Shown here in pieces: positions 35,877-44,088 of a DNA stretch of 64,000 nt. Each line of letters begins with the position of its first letter. The first letter of the stretch is position 1. This DNA comes from Pseudomonadota bacterium (GTDB lineage Bacteria; Cyanobacteriota; Vampirovibrionia; Obscuribacterales; Obscuribacteraceae). The stretch spans positions 62,001-126,000 of the forward strand of contig JAJPGY010000023.1 of the NCBI GenBank assembly GCA_021325555.1, read 5' to 3'. Under the pieces are notes generated by a model. The model was not told the origin of the DNA and did no database searches. It saw nothing but the letters and a program-made list of their open reading frames with translations. The translations under genes were made by a program, and so were the position numbers.

Positions 35877-36407
35877 ATGGCAGATGCTAACCCTACTATC
35901 AACCCGGTCACCGGGCGCCAGTGGGATCTCAACTCGCTGATCGAGAAGCTCCTGGAGCTGCAGGACGCCCTGCTGCAGGCCCAGGAGCGCAACATCATGC
36001 TCACCGCCCAGGCCCGCGAGCTGGAGCGGGTGGCCAGGGACGCCGAGGACCTGAAGGCCGAGCTGGCCAATCAAGGTCAGCTTCTGTCAGATAAAAGCCG
36101 GGAGAACAAGCACATCCATCAGGAGCTCTCCAGGATGGCCAGTGTTCTGGAGGCGAAGATGCAGGAGACCGAGGATCTGAAGACGGTGATAAGCGACCTG
36201 CAGCACCAGCTCAAGACCTGCCAGTCAGAGCGCGACCTGCTGGCCGTGATGCTCACCGATGCGGAGAACGCCGCCAAGCAGGTGCGGCGGCAGGCCAGCG
36301 ATATCGGCAAGGTCTCGGGGGCGCAGGAAGCCTACCAGCCGCCGGCGAAAGACGCCCAGCAGGGCGGTTCGAGCTGGCTCAAATATCTCAAGGGGAAGCA
36401 GGGTTAG
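35877..36407 (+). CDS. coiled-coil protein, unknown function
   Basis: 176 residues from the ATG at 35877 (MADANPTINPVTGRQWDLNS). Residues ~18-145 form a nearly continuous heptad-rich helix (LIEKLLELQDALLQAQERN, then LKAELANQGQLLSDKSRE). The C-terminal tail ends WLKYLKGKQG. No signal peptide or membrane helix. It is probably a cytoplasmic structural or division-associated protein; no family recognised. The 3' end overlaps the convergent repeat protein by 20 bases. Confidence 0.75.
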   Translation: MADANPTINPVTGRQWDLNSLIEKLLELQDALLQAQERNIMLTAQARELERVARDAEDLKAELANQGQLLSDKSRENKHIHQELSRMASVLEAKMQETEDLKTVISDLQHQLKTCQSERDLLAVMLTDAENAAKQVRRQASDIGKVSGAQEAYQPPAKDAQQGGSSWLKYLKGKQG

Positions 36408-36927
36408 GCTCGGCCACCGGTGATCCGGGGGCGCCGAGAGCGTTGGGGTCGCCCAGCGGGGCCAGCTCGCCGGCGCTGCCGGCCTTGCCCATCGGCGGCG
36501 GCTCGACCGGGCCCGCCGGGCTCCTGCTGCCGAACAGCTCCTTGAGCGCCGTGGATACCCCGTGCACGTTCACGTAGGTCGTGCGGTAGCCGAGGATCCC
36601 CTTTTTGGTCGTTATGGTGTCGCCGAGAATCGAGTGTCCCTGGATGCTGGAGGTGCCGAACCAGCCCTTTTTCCTCTGGAGCTGATTGCCCAGCACGTTG
36701 ACGTCTGTCTCCCTGGTGCCGAAAAAGCCCTTCTTCCGCGCGAAGCCGTCCCCGAAGCGATCCTGAACGGAGACCTGGGCCGGCCCGAATCCCCATTTGT
36801 GACCGATGTTTATCTGATCGCCGTAGCCGTCCGTGACCTTGAAGTTGTTGCCCCAGGCCAGCGCCGCTGCCCCCCATGAAAGGCACACGAGCGCCGCGAC
36901 CGCCGACGTTCCAATAGCCCGGATCAT
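36388..36927 (-). CDS. secreted protein with tandem KKG-type beta repeats
   Basis: 179 residues from the ATG at 36927, starting with a Sec signal peptide (MIRAIGTSAVAALVCLSWGA). The mature part has a short repeated unit of about 20-25 residues: GDGFARKKGFFGTRETDVNV, then GNQLQRKKGWFGTSSIQGHS, then GDTITTKKGILGYRTTYVNV. Each has G-(D/N) followed by KKG and an aromatic-G-turn, suggesting stacked beta hairpins. A Pro/Gly-rich tail follows. The family is not recognised. It is divergent from meaB with 70 bases between starts. Confidence 0.75.
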   Translation of the reverse strand: MIRAIGTSAVAALVCLSWGAAALAWGNNFKVTDGYGDQINIGHKWGFGPAQVSVQDRFGDGFARKKGFFGTRETDVNVLGNQLQRKKGWFGTSSIQGHSILGDTITTKKGILGYRTTYVNVHGVSTALKELFGSRSPAGPVEPPPMGKAGSAGELAPLGDPNALGAPGSPVAEPNPASP

Positions 36928-36997
36928 AGCTGAGACCTCCCTGCACCGACACACTAATTGTGACTGACCGCCCGGGGTTTTGTTCCTTGCTAAGATC

Positions 36998-37987
36998 ATG
37001 GCCACTGCTTTTGCAGGCGCACACTTGGAAGCGAACTTGGAAACAATCTCCAACGAGATCCTGGCCGGCAACCGGCGCGCCCTCGCCCGGGCGCTGACCA
37101 TTGTCGAGGATGGCGGACCGGAAGCCTCCAGCCTGGTGCGCAGGCTCTTCCCCTACAGCGGCAGGGCGCAGCTGATAGGTGTTACCGGCTCGCCCGGGGT
37201 CGGCAAATCGACGCTCGTGGATGCTCTTATCGCCGAGATCCGCCGGGGCGGGCTCAAGGTGGGCGTGCTGGCCGTCGACCCGACGAGCCCCTTTACCGGC
37301 GGGGCGATCCTCGGCGACCGCATACGGATGCAGGAGCACACGCTGGACAGGAACGTCTTCATCAGGTCGATGGCCAACCGCGGACATGCCGGCGGCACCG
37401 CGCTGGCCACCTACGACGCCGTGCGCATGCTGGAGGCCTTCGGCTACGAGGTGGTCATCATCGAGACCGTCGGCGTCGGGCAGTCGGAGCTGGCCATCGC
37501 CCAGACCGCGGATACGACCATCCTGGTCTTGATGCCCGGATCCGGCGACGAGATCCAGGCCATCAAGTCCGGGATCATGGAGATAGGCGACATCTTCGTG
37601 GTCAACAAGGGCGACCTGCCGGGCGCAAGCAAAACGGCCTCGGAGGTCATGCACAGCCTGGAGCTGGCCAAGCTGCCAACGGCCTGGAAGCCGCCGGTGC
37701 TCATTACCGTCGCCGAGACAGGCGAGGGGATGCCCGAGGTCTGGGCGGCGATTGGCGAGCACCGGAAGTTCCTCGAGGCAAGCGGGTTGCTGGTTGAACG
37801 GCGCAAGGCCAAGGTGCAGGCCGAGCTCGAGGAGCTGGTCGCCGACATGGCGCGCAGCAACCTGAAGGCCTCGCTTGCCCACTCGCACATTCAGGACCTT
37901 TTGGCACTGGTGGTCGGGCGGGAGCTCGACCCGCACAGCGCCGCCGAGGGGCTCATGCAGGAGCTGTTTGGCAACGGCGGCCGCTGA
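36998..37987 (+). CDS. meaB: MeaB/ArgK-type GTPase, chaperone of B12-dependent mutases
   Basis: 329 residues from the ATG at 36998. G3E-family P-loop GTPase that protects and reloads methylmalonyl-CoA mutase (or a related cobalamin mutase). P loop GVTGSPGVGKSTLVD, VLAVDPTSPFTGGAILGDR, a switch ETVGVGQSE, and NKGD for guanine recognition are present, plus the C-terminal dimerisation arm. No mutase gene is in the window, so the partner is encoded elsewhere. Confidence 0.94.
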   Translation: MATAFAGAHLEANLETISNEILAGNRRALARALTIVEDGGPEASSLVRRLFPYSGRAQLIGVTGSPGVGKSTLVDALIAEIRRGGLKVGVLAVDPTSPFTGGAILGDRIRMQEHTLDRNVFIRSMANRGHAGGTALATYDAVRMLEAFGYEVVIIETVGVGQSELAIAQTADTTILVLMPGSGDEIQAIKSGIMEIGDIFVVNKGDLPGASKTASEVMHSLELAKLPTAWKPPVLITVAETGEGMPEVWAAIGEHRKFLEASGLLVERRKAKVQAELEELVADMARSNLKASLAHSHIQDLLALVVGRELDPHSAAEGLMQELFGNGGR

Positions 37988-38031
37988 CCGAGGAGCCGCC
38001 CGCAAGGCGCAGGCAGGCGCCGACTGGTCGG

Positions 38032-38620
38032 CTAAAGCACGCTGCGCCCGCCGTCCACGCAGAGCCCGGCGCCGGTCACCCAGCCGTTTTCCGGCCGGGC
38101 CAGAAAGAGAATCCCCCTGGCCACCTCTTGCGGCTCGCCGGCCCGCCCGATCGGGTGGAGCTTCTTGCTCATATCCAGGACGTTGTCCACCGCCTCCTGG
38201 TCGCCGGCCGAGGAGAGTATCGGCGTGCGCACGATGGCCGGGATGACCACGTTCACCCGCACCCGCAAGGGGGCCAGCTCCACGGCCAGGGCGCGGCTGA
38301 GCGCCACCACGCCGCCCCTGGCCGCCGCCCTCCACCATGGCCCGGGCGCCGAACTTGCACATGAACCAGGTTCCCTTGAGGTTGACGTCGACAATGTAGT
38401 CGTGGTCCTCCCCGGTCATCTCCAATATGCTGCCCATTCGGAAGACGAAGGCCTTGCCGAGCGAGGCCACCGCCGCCTTCAGCTTGTCGGCGTCGCGCCC
38501 GGTTATCACCACGTTGGCCCCTCGGCCGCCAGCATCCTGGCAGCGGCCAGGCCGATCCCCGATCCCCCGCCCCCTGCCGTTCCCCGAGCGCCACCGCCAC
38601 CTATCGACTGGCAGATCATA
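38032..38620 (-). pseudogene. broken short-chain dehydrogenase/reductase gene
   Basis: SDR fragments occur in sequence but in three frames: GGGGSGIGLAAARMLAAEG (cofactor loop), then VVITGRDADKLKAAVASLG and YIVDVNLKGTWFMCKF, then VVALSRALAVELAPLRVRVN and EVARGILFLARPENG to the usual C-terminus at 38032. The first shift fits one extra G near 38520. About 35 residues with the NNAG motif and about 30 with the catalytic Ser-Tyr-Lys are missing, so even a repaired frame would be inactive. The stop-free frame spanning 36404-38512 is a shadow, not a gene. Confidence 0.8.
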
Positions 38621-38639
38621 GCAGCAGCAGCCGGCAGGA

Positions 38640-40115
38640 TCACGGATTTTTGCCTTTCCAGAAGATGAAAGCAGGCAGTCCGGAGGCGATGATCAGCAGG
38701 CCGCCGCCGCTGTAGGCAGGGGCCAGGCAGATCTGCCCGACGAGCACGGCAGAGGCCACGATCAGGTAAAGCGCGGGCAGGAGCGGGTAGGCCGGGGCGA
38801 TGTAGGGCCGGGGCCGATCCTTCTGCTTGCGGCGCAGGATGAAAAGCGCCCCCACCGTCGCCACGTAGAAAAGCAGCGCCGCCGACACCACGTACTCGAG
38901 CAGGTTGCTGTAGGTGCCGGACAGGGTCAGGATGGCGCTCCACAACCCCTGGATGAGGAGCCCGAAAACCGGCACGTGGCGCGTGACGTGCAGCTGGCCG
39001 GCGCTCTTGAAGAAGAGCCCGTCGCAGGCCATGGCGAAGTAGGCGCGCGGGCCGGCCAGGATGAGGCCGTTCAGGCAGCCGAAGGTGGAGATCATGATCG
39101 CCGCCGCCATGATCCACTTTCCGGCCGGGCCGAAGAGGATCTCGGCCGCGGCCGTGCCCACGCGATCCTCGGCCGCAAAAGCGATGCCCCGCCCGACAAC
39201 CGTGCCGGCGTCCGGCGATCCGTTGAGCGGCAGCACGAGCAGGTAGACTATATTGGCCAGCAGGTAGATGAGCACCACCAGCGATGTGCCCAGCGCCAGG
39301 CTCCTGGGCAGCGTCTTCTCGGCGTCCCTGACCTCGGCGCCGGCAAATGTGATGTTGTTCCAGGCGTCGCAGGAGAAGAGGGCGCCGACCATGGCCAGAC
39401 CGAGGACGGCCAGGAACTTCACCCCTTCGATCGGCTGCCCGGCAAGGTCGCGCGGCTGCCAGAGATCGGTCAGGTTGACGGCGGCGCCGTGAAACTTGTC
39501 GAAGGAGAAGAGCCCCAGCGCGATAAGCGCGGCCAGCGCCCCCACCTTGGTCACCGTGAAGCTGGTCTGGATGAGCCTGGCCGTGTGCAGCCCCCGGCAG
39601 TTGACGGCGGTGAGCAAGGCGATAACCAGGACCGCCACCAGCTGCACGGTGGAGAACCTCCATCCGCCTGCCTGAAGCAGGAGCTGACTGTTGGAGACCC
39701 AGGGCAGGAAGACCCCGAGAAACTTGCCGAAGGCGACGGCCACGGCCGCTATGGTGCCGCTCTGAATGACGGTGAAGAGCGTCCAGCCGTAGAGAAATCC
39801 GGCCAGCTTGCCGTAAGCCTCGCGCAGGAAGACGTACTGCCCGCCGGCGTGCGGGTACATGGCCGCCAGCTCGCCGTAGCAGACGGCAGCTGCCACGGTT
39901 AAAAGGCCGGCCAGAAGCCAGCACATGAGAAGCCAGCCCGGCGATCCCACCTGCCGGGCCGTCTCCGCCGAGACGATGAAGATCCCGGAGCCGATCATGG
40001 AGCCGACCACCACGGCGGTGGAATCGACCAGACCGAGGGCCCGCTTGAAATGCCCGCCGCCCGGTAGGGACTGGCCGCCGCTGGCGCTTCTGCTCGAGAT
40101 CTCGTCTGCTTCCAC
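38640..40115 (-). CDS. APC-family amino-acid permease
   Basis: 491 residues from a GTG at 40115 (GGGTGGGA upstream); longer in-frame starts add an Arg-rich shadow-like tail. About 12 membrane helices. APC signatures are VVVGSMIGSGIFIVSAETAR in helix 1 and ELAAMYPHAGGQYVFLREAY after helix 2, as in LAT/cationic or polyamine transporters. Proton- or exchange-driven uptake of amino acids is likely; the substrate is unresolved. Confidence 0.92.
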   Translation of the reverse strand: MEADEISSRSASGGQSLPGGGHFKRALGLVDSTAVVVGSMIGSGIFIVSAETARQVGSPGWLLMCWLLAGLLTVAAAVCYGELAAMYPHAGGQYVFLREAYGKLAGFLYGWTLFTVIQSGTIAAVAVAFGKFLGVFLPWVSNSQLLLQAGGWRFSTVQLVAVLVIALLTAVNCRGLHTARLIQTSFTVTKVGALAALIALGLFSFDKFHGAAVNLTDLWQPRDLAGQPIEGVKFLAVLGLAMVGALFSCDAWNNITFAGAEVRDAEKTLPRSLALGTSLVVLIYLLANIVYLLVLPLNGSPDAGTVVGRGIAFAAEDRVGTAAAEILFGPAGKWIMAAAIMISTFGCLNGLILAGPRAYFAMACDGLFFKSAGQLHVTRHVPVFGLLIQGLWSAILTLSGTYSNLLEYVVSAALLFYVATVGALFILRRKQKDRPRPYIAPAYPLLPALYLIVASAVLVGQICLAPAYSGGGLLIIASGLPAFIFWKGKNP

Positions 40116-40141
40116 TGGTCCCACCCGGCGCCCGCCAGTGA

Positions 40142-40384
40142 TTATCGCTTTGCCCGGCGTTTGGCCTTGGCGCGCACCGTGGCCTTGCCCTTGCGCGTGG
40201 GGCGTGCGGAATGAGCGCCGGCCCTCGCCTCGGTGGAGAGCGGTGCGGGCGAGGCGCCCTTGAGGGTCTCGGCGCTCCTCCTCACCCGGCCGGCCGCGCA
40301 GGCCGTCCAGCTGCGGCAAGCCTGCCCCGACAGATCCTGCATGCGCGTTAGCTCGCCGCCAGCAAATTTTCTCCCGTCAGGCAT
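40142..40384 (-). CDS. small very basic hypothetical protein
   Basis: 80 residues from the ATG at 40384; no Shine-Dalgarno is visible. The second half is Ala/Lys/Arg-rich and ends RKGKATVRAKAKRRAKR, reminiscent of histone-H1-like or ribosome-associated basic tails. It lies 26 bases upstream of the permease start on the same strand. It may be real or a composition artefact. Confidence 0.4.
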   Translation of the reverse strand: MPDGRKFAGGELTRMQDLSGQACRSWTACAAGRVRRSAETLKGASPAPLSTEARAGAHSARPTRKGKATVRAKAKRRAKR

Positions 40385-40496
40385 AGGCAAATATGGTAAT
40401 AGATCTTAATTTGCCGGGAAGCAGCGCCGGATCATAGCTATACGAAACCTTACTCTAATGTCATCAAATATATATGCCTAAGCTATCTCTTTCGGC

Positions 40497-40525
40497 TTGA
40501 CTTGCCGTTTTCGGATGAATAGGAT
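40497..40525 (+). promoter_or_regulatory. promoter of the min operon
   Basis: TTGACT (40497-40502), an exact 17-base spacer, then TAGGAT (40520-40525), 65 bases upstream of the minC ATG. The short leader contains a perfect 7-bp hairpin, GGCAGCG / CGCTGCC, at 40536-40556. Confidence 0.6.
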
Positions 40526-40589
40526 TTACCAACCGGGCAGCGGGCGAAGCGCTGCCGCTACAACTTCCTCCACACCCTGCGGTTTTCGT

Positions 40590-41414
40590 ATGCCCAAAAT
40601 TGCCATCATCAGCCGGCCCGACCAGGGCGTTCTGATCGACGTCGGTGGGTGCGCCACTCTTCAAGAGGCCACGCAGCAGCTCGTCTCGACGCTGGAGATT
40701 TCGGGCGAGTTCTGGAGAGGGCTGTCCATCGAGCTCAACCTGGGCGATCTTTCGCTGACCACGCAGGAGGTGGGCCGGATCCTGGCGATCGTCGCCGAGG
40801 CGGGGATCAAGCCGGCGCAGGTGTTTGCCAGCAATCCGCTCACCGTGGGCGCTCTAACCGTGCTCAAGGTCCCTGTCGCCACCGGCAGGCCGTCGAGCTC
40901 GCCGGCGGCAAGCGAGCAGGCCGCGCCCGGTCCCGCCGCTGCCGGGCAGGAGACGGGCGGCGCGGCGGAAAGCCCGGAGGCGGGACCGGTTGACGGTTCG
41001 CCGGAGGCGACCGCTGCCGCCGAGACCGGCGGGCAGGAACCTGCCCCCGCCGACGGTGGCACCGGGGCCGCTCCCGGAATCCTCTATCTCCGGCAGACTT
41101 TGCGCTCCGGCCAGTCGGTGAGCCACAAGGGGCATCTCGTCATCATCGGTGATGTCAACCCGGGCGCCGAGGTGACCGCCGACGGCGACATTACCGTCTG
41201 GGGCGCCCTGCGCGGCATCGCCCACGCGGGGCTTAACGGCGATGCCGCCGCCGAAATAAGGGCCCTGCGTCTGGAGCCGATCCAGCTGCGGATCGCCCAC
41301 GCGATCGCCCGCGCCCCCGACCGCCCGCGCAAGGGGCGGAATGCCGCCGGCGCAGCCGAGACGGCCAGGATAGTCAACGGCACCATCCGCATAGCGGCCA
41401 ACACACCCGATTAG
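40590..41414 (+). CDS. minC: septum-site determining protein MinC
   Basis: Inhibits FtsZ ring assembly away from mid-cell together with MinD. From the ATG at 40590 it has 274 residues. The N-terminal domain (1-95) is present, followed by an unusually long Ala/Gly/Pro/Glu-rich linker (~95-170) and the C-terminal beta-helix domain (LYLRQTLRSGQSVSHKGHLV, then GDVNPGAEVTADGDITVWG and LRGIAHAG). It is the first gene of minC-minD-minE-rodA; the promoter is visible upstream. Confidence 0.93.
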   Translation: MPKIAIISRPDQGVLIDVGGCATLQEATQQLVSTLEISGEFWRGLSIELNLGDLSLTTQEVGRILAIVAEAGIKPAQVFASNPLTVGALTVLKVPVATGRPSSSPAASEQAAPGPAAAGQETGGAAESPEAGPVDGSPEATAAAETGGQEPAPADGGTGAAPGILYLRQTLRSGQSVSHKGHLVIIGDVNPGAEVTADGDITVWGALRGIAHAGLNGDAAAEIRALRLEPIQLRIAHAIARAPDRPRKGRNAAGAAETARIVNGTIRIAANTPD

Positions 41415-41484
41415 CATCCCGTCCGAAATGCGGGCAGGCGAGAGCCCCCCGTGAGATCCCCACCCAAAGCAAAGGGAATACGAA

Positions 41485-42297
41485 ATGAGTGGCAAGGTCA
41501 TAGTGATCACCTCCGGCAAGGGCGGCGTTGGCAAGACAACGGCGTCCGCCAACATCGGCGTCGCCCTGGCGCAGACAGGCGTGAGCGTGGCCATGGTGGA
41601 CATGGACATAGGGCTTCGCAACCTGGACATCCTCATGGGTCTGGAGAACCGGGTGGTCTACAACCTGGTCGATGTGGTCGAGGAGCGCTGCAAGCTGCGC
41701 CAGGCCCTCGTCAAGGACAAGCGCCTGCCCAACCTCTGCCTGCTGCCCGCCGCCCAGACGCGCGACAAGACGGCCGTGAACGCCGAGCAGATGAAGAAGC
41801 TCTGCGGCGAGCTGAAGGAGCTGTTCGATTACGTGCTGGTCGACAGTCCGGCCGGAATAGAAAGCGGCTTCCAGAACTCGGTGGCCGGCGCCGAGGAAGC
41901 GGTGATCGTGACCACCCCGGAGATGTCCGCCGTGCGCGACGCCGACCGGATTATCGGCCTGCTCGAGGCCAGAAAAGACGAGATCCAGCAATACCGCCTG
42001 GTGCTGAACAGGCTCAGGCCCGGCATGGTGCGCACCAACGACATGATGAGCGTGGAGGATGTCCTGGAGATCCTCTCCGTGAAGCTGCTCGGCGTGGTGC
42101 CGGAGGACGAGCAGATAATCGTCTCCACCAACAAGGGCGAGCCTGTCGCCGGTACCGACAACACCCGCGCCGGACTTGCCTTCCGCAACATTGCCCGCCG
42201 CTTGCGGGGAGAGGATGTGCCGCTCATGGACCTCGACGAGCTCAACCAGGGCTGGCTGTCCAGGATGGTCAGGTTTTTCGCGCCAGCCAGGGCGTAG
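41485..42297 (+). CDS. minD: septum-site determining ATPase MinD
   Basis: 270 residues, a deviant-Walker ParA-type ATPase that oscillates on the membrane and recruits MinC. Motifs are GKGGVGKTTASANIGVALA (Walker A with signature Lys), VDMDIGLRNLDILMGLENR, and DYVLVDSPAGIE. The C-terminal amphipathic membrane-targeting helix ends LSRMVRFFAPARA. AGGGAA precedes the start. It follows minC by 70 bases and minE starts 3 bases after its stop. Confidence 0.97.
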   Translation: MSGKVIVITSGKGGVGKTTASANIGVALAQTGVSVAMVDMDIGLRNLDILMGLENRVVYNLVDVVEERCKLRQALVKDKRLPNLCLLPAAQTRDKTAVNAEQMKKLCGELKELFDYVLVDSPAGIESGFQNSVAGAEEAVIVTTPEMSAVRDADRIIGLLEARKDEIQQYRLVLNRLRPGMVRTNDMMSVEDVLEILSVKLLGVVPEDEQIIVSTNKGEPVAGTDNTRAGLAFRNIARRLRGEDVPLMDLDELNQGWLSRMVRFFAPARA

Positions 42298-42300
42298 ATT

Positions 42301-42573
42301 ATGGAGGAGCTGAAGGTGCAAGTTCTTAACTGGTTTTTCCACCGAAAGAATGAGTCCACCCGGACCAAGGCCAAGGATCGCATGCGGCTCATGCTCATCC
42401 ACGATCGACTGGAGCTGCCCGCCGACCGGCTGGCCAGCCTGGAGGAGGAGCTGGTGGCGGTGGTCTGCCGCTATTTCGAAATAGATCGGGAAACCACCCG
42501 CTTCGATCTGCAACAATACGAGCGCAGGGCGGCTTTGATCGCCAACTTCCCGTTGCTGCGTTCCAAGTGTTGA
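42301..42573 (+). CDS. minE: cell-division topological specificity factor MinE
   Basis: 90 residues. Stimulates MinD ATPase and drives its removal from the membrane. Features are an N-terminal amphipathic MinD-binding segment (VLNWFFHRKNEST), DRMRLMLIHDRLELPADR (contact helix and beta strand), and the topological domain LVAVVCRYFEID. Its last codons overlap the rodA start, so division placement and wall synthesis are translationally linked. Confidence 0.95.
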   Translation: MEELKVQVLNWFFHRKNESTRTKAKDRMRLMLIHDRLELPADRLASLEEELVAVVCRYFEIDRETTRFDLQQYERRAALIANFPLLRSKC

Positions 42574-43868
42574 GCACGACCGAATCAAGAGCCTTTGACT
42601 CATACTACCTAAGGAACCTTCTCCGGCTTGCCGCGGAGATTGACTGGTGGCTCGCGGGGGCCACCGCCTTCCTGGTCGCGGTGGGCCTGGTCACCTTGAA
42701 GGGCGCCGGCCAGGGCGGGCTTTTTTACGAGAAGCAGCTGGAGTTTATCGTCGCCGGGCTGGCAGCGCTCGTCATGTTCTGGCGGGTGCCCTACTTCTTC
42801 TGGACGCAGAAGGCTGTGGTGCCGGTTGTCTACGCGGCCAACCTGCTCCTGCTGCTGGCGGTGATGGTCAAGGGGCACACGGCGCTCGGCGCCCAGCGCT
42901 GGCTGTCGCTGGGGCCGGTGACCCTGCAGCCCTCGGAGATCGCCAAGATCGTGGTCATCTTCACGCTGGCGGCCTGGTTTCGCGGCCGGCCGATCCGGGG
43001 CTTTCTGGACATCTTCAAGGCCCTGGCTATCATGCTGCCGCCGGCCGTTCTGGTCTTCAAGCAGCCGGACCTGGGAACCTCGCTCACGTTTGCGGCCATG
43101 TTCCTGGCCATGTCTTTCTGGGCCGGGGCCACGGCCTGCGATATCCTGGTCCTTTTGAGCCCGGTGGTCAGCCTGATCCTCAATGCGGTGTCGCTGGAGT
43201 CCTGGCTCATCTTTATCCTTTTCGCCGGCACCTGGCTGGTAGTCACCTGGCGGCGGCGCACATGGTCGCTGCCGGTCCGTCTTTTGATGTGCGCGGCGGT
43301 GGTGGCCGCCTGTTTCGGGGCCGGCGAGCTGCGACCGCACGTGTGGGGAATGCTCAAGGAGTACCAGCAGAAGAGGCTGACCAGCTTCGTCAATCCCTAT
43401 GATGATCCGCGCGGCTCGGGCTACCACATCCTGCAGAGCCTGATCGCCATCGGCAGCGGCGGCGTCTCGGGGGCCGGCCTCGGTCGCGGCAACCAGAGCC
43501 AGGGCGCATTCATTCCCGAGCGCCACACCGACTTCATCTTCGCCGTGATCGGCGAGGAGCTCGGTTTCCGGGTGTCGCTTCTGGTCATTCTCGCCTACGC
43601 GGTAATCTGCGTGCGGGCGCTGGTGATCGCCTATCACAGCCGGGAGGAGCCTGCCGGCAGCTTCGTGGCCATCGGTCTTATGGCCATGTTTCTCTTCCAC
43701 GTCTTCCTCAACGTCGGCATGACCATGGGCATCATGCCGGTGGCCGGCGTGCCGCTGCCGTTTCTCAGCTACGGCGGCACGGCCCTGGTCGTCGACCTGA
43801 TCGGCATCGGGCTGCTCATGTCCATCCGCTCGCTCAACCCGGCTCCTGAAAAGGGCGTCTGGCGGTAG
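42567..43868 (+). CDS. rodA: SEDS-family rod-shape/lipid-II polymerase (RodA/FtsW)
   Basis: 433 residues from a GTG that overlaps the minE stop. About ten membrane helices. SEDS glycosyltransferases polymerise lipid II with a class-B PBP. Motifs are LGAQRWLSLGPVTLQPSE, KQPDLGTSL, the extracellular-loop Asp region NPYDDPRGSGYHILQSLIAI, and GMTMGIMPVAGVPLPFLSYG. The sequence and lack of an FtsW-specific context favour RodA. It is the last gene of the min operon; a GC-rich hairpin follows at 43880-43926. Confidence 0.93.
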   Translation: MLSTTESRAFDSYYLRNLLRLAAEIDWWLAGATAFLVAVGLVTLKGAGQGGLFYEKQLEFIVAGLAALVMFWRVPYFFWTQKAVVPVVYAANLLLLLAVMVKGHTALGAQRWLSLGPVTLQPSEIAKIVVIFTLAAWFRGRPIRGFLDIFKALAIMLPPAVLVFKQPDLGTSLTFAAMFLAMSFWAGATACDILVLLSPVVSLILNAVSLESWLIFILFAGTWLVVTWRRRTWSLPVRLLMCAAVVAACFGAGELRPHVWGMLKEYQQKRLTSFVNPYDDPRGSGYHILQSLIAIGSGGVSGAGLGRGNQSQGAFIPERHTDFIFAVIGEELGFRVSLLVILAYAVICVRALVIAYHSREEPAGSFVAIGLMAMFLFHVFLNVGMTMGIMPVAGVPLPFLSYGGTALVVDLIGIGLLMSIRSLNPAPEKGVWR

Positions 43869-43879
43869 GATGCCGCGGG

Positions 43880-43926
43880 CCGGCCGGCCCCGGGCACCAC
43901 CGGCGATGCCCGGCCGGGCCGGCCGG
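43880..43926 (+). terminator. strong GC hairpin after rodA
   Basis: CCGGCCGGCCCCGGGCA pairs with TGCCCGGCCGGGCCGGCCGG around a short loop. No clear T-run follows, so this may be a 3'-end stabilising hairpin or a Rho-aided terminator. Confidence 0.4.
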
Positions 43927-44088
43927 TGAAGGGATGTGACGGACTTTTAAGAGTGTGTAGGAAAATGTCCGCGGCAGGCGGCAGGAGATCCGGGGGCAGC
44001 GCCACATCTGCCGGGGATAACGTCGGCACCGGCGGCGGGGCGCGCCTGTCCGTTATTCAATGCCATTGGGGTACGGCAAGAGGCGGTC

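Noticed and set aside
36404..38512. 702-codon minus-strand open frame
   Set aside because: Only its first ~70 codons are SDR-like; the rest is antisense to meaB and out of frame with the repeat protein. Treated as a shadow plus an SDR pseudogene fragment.
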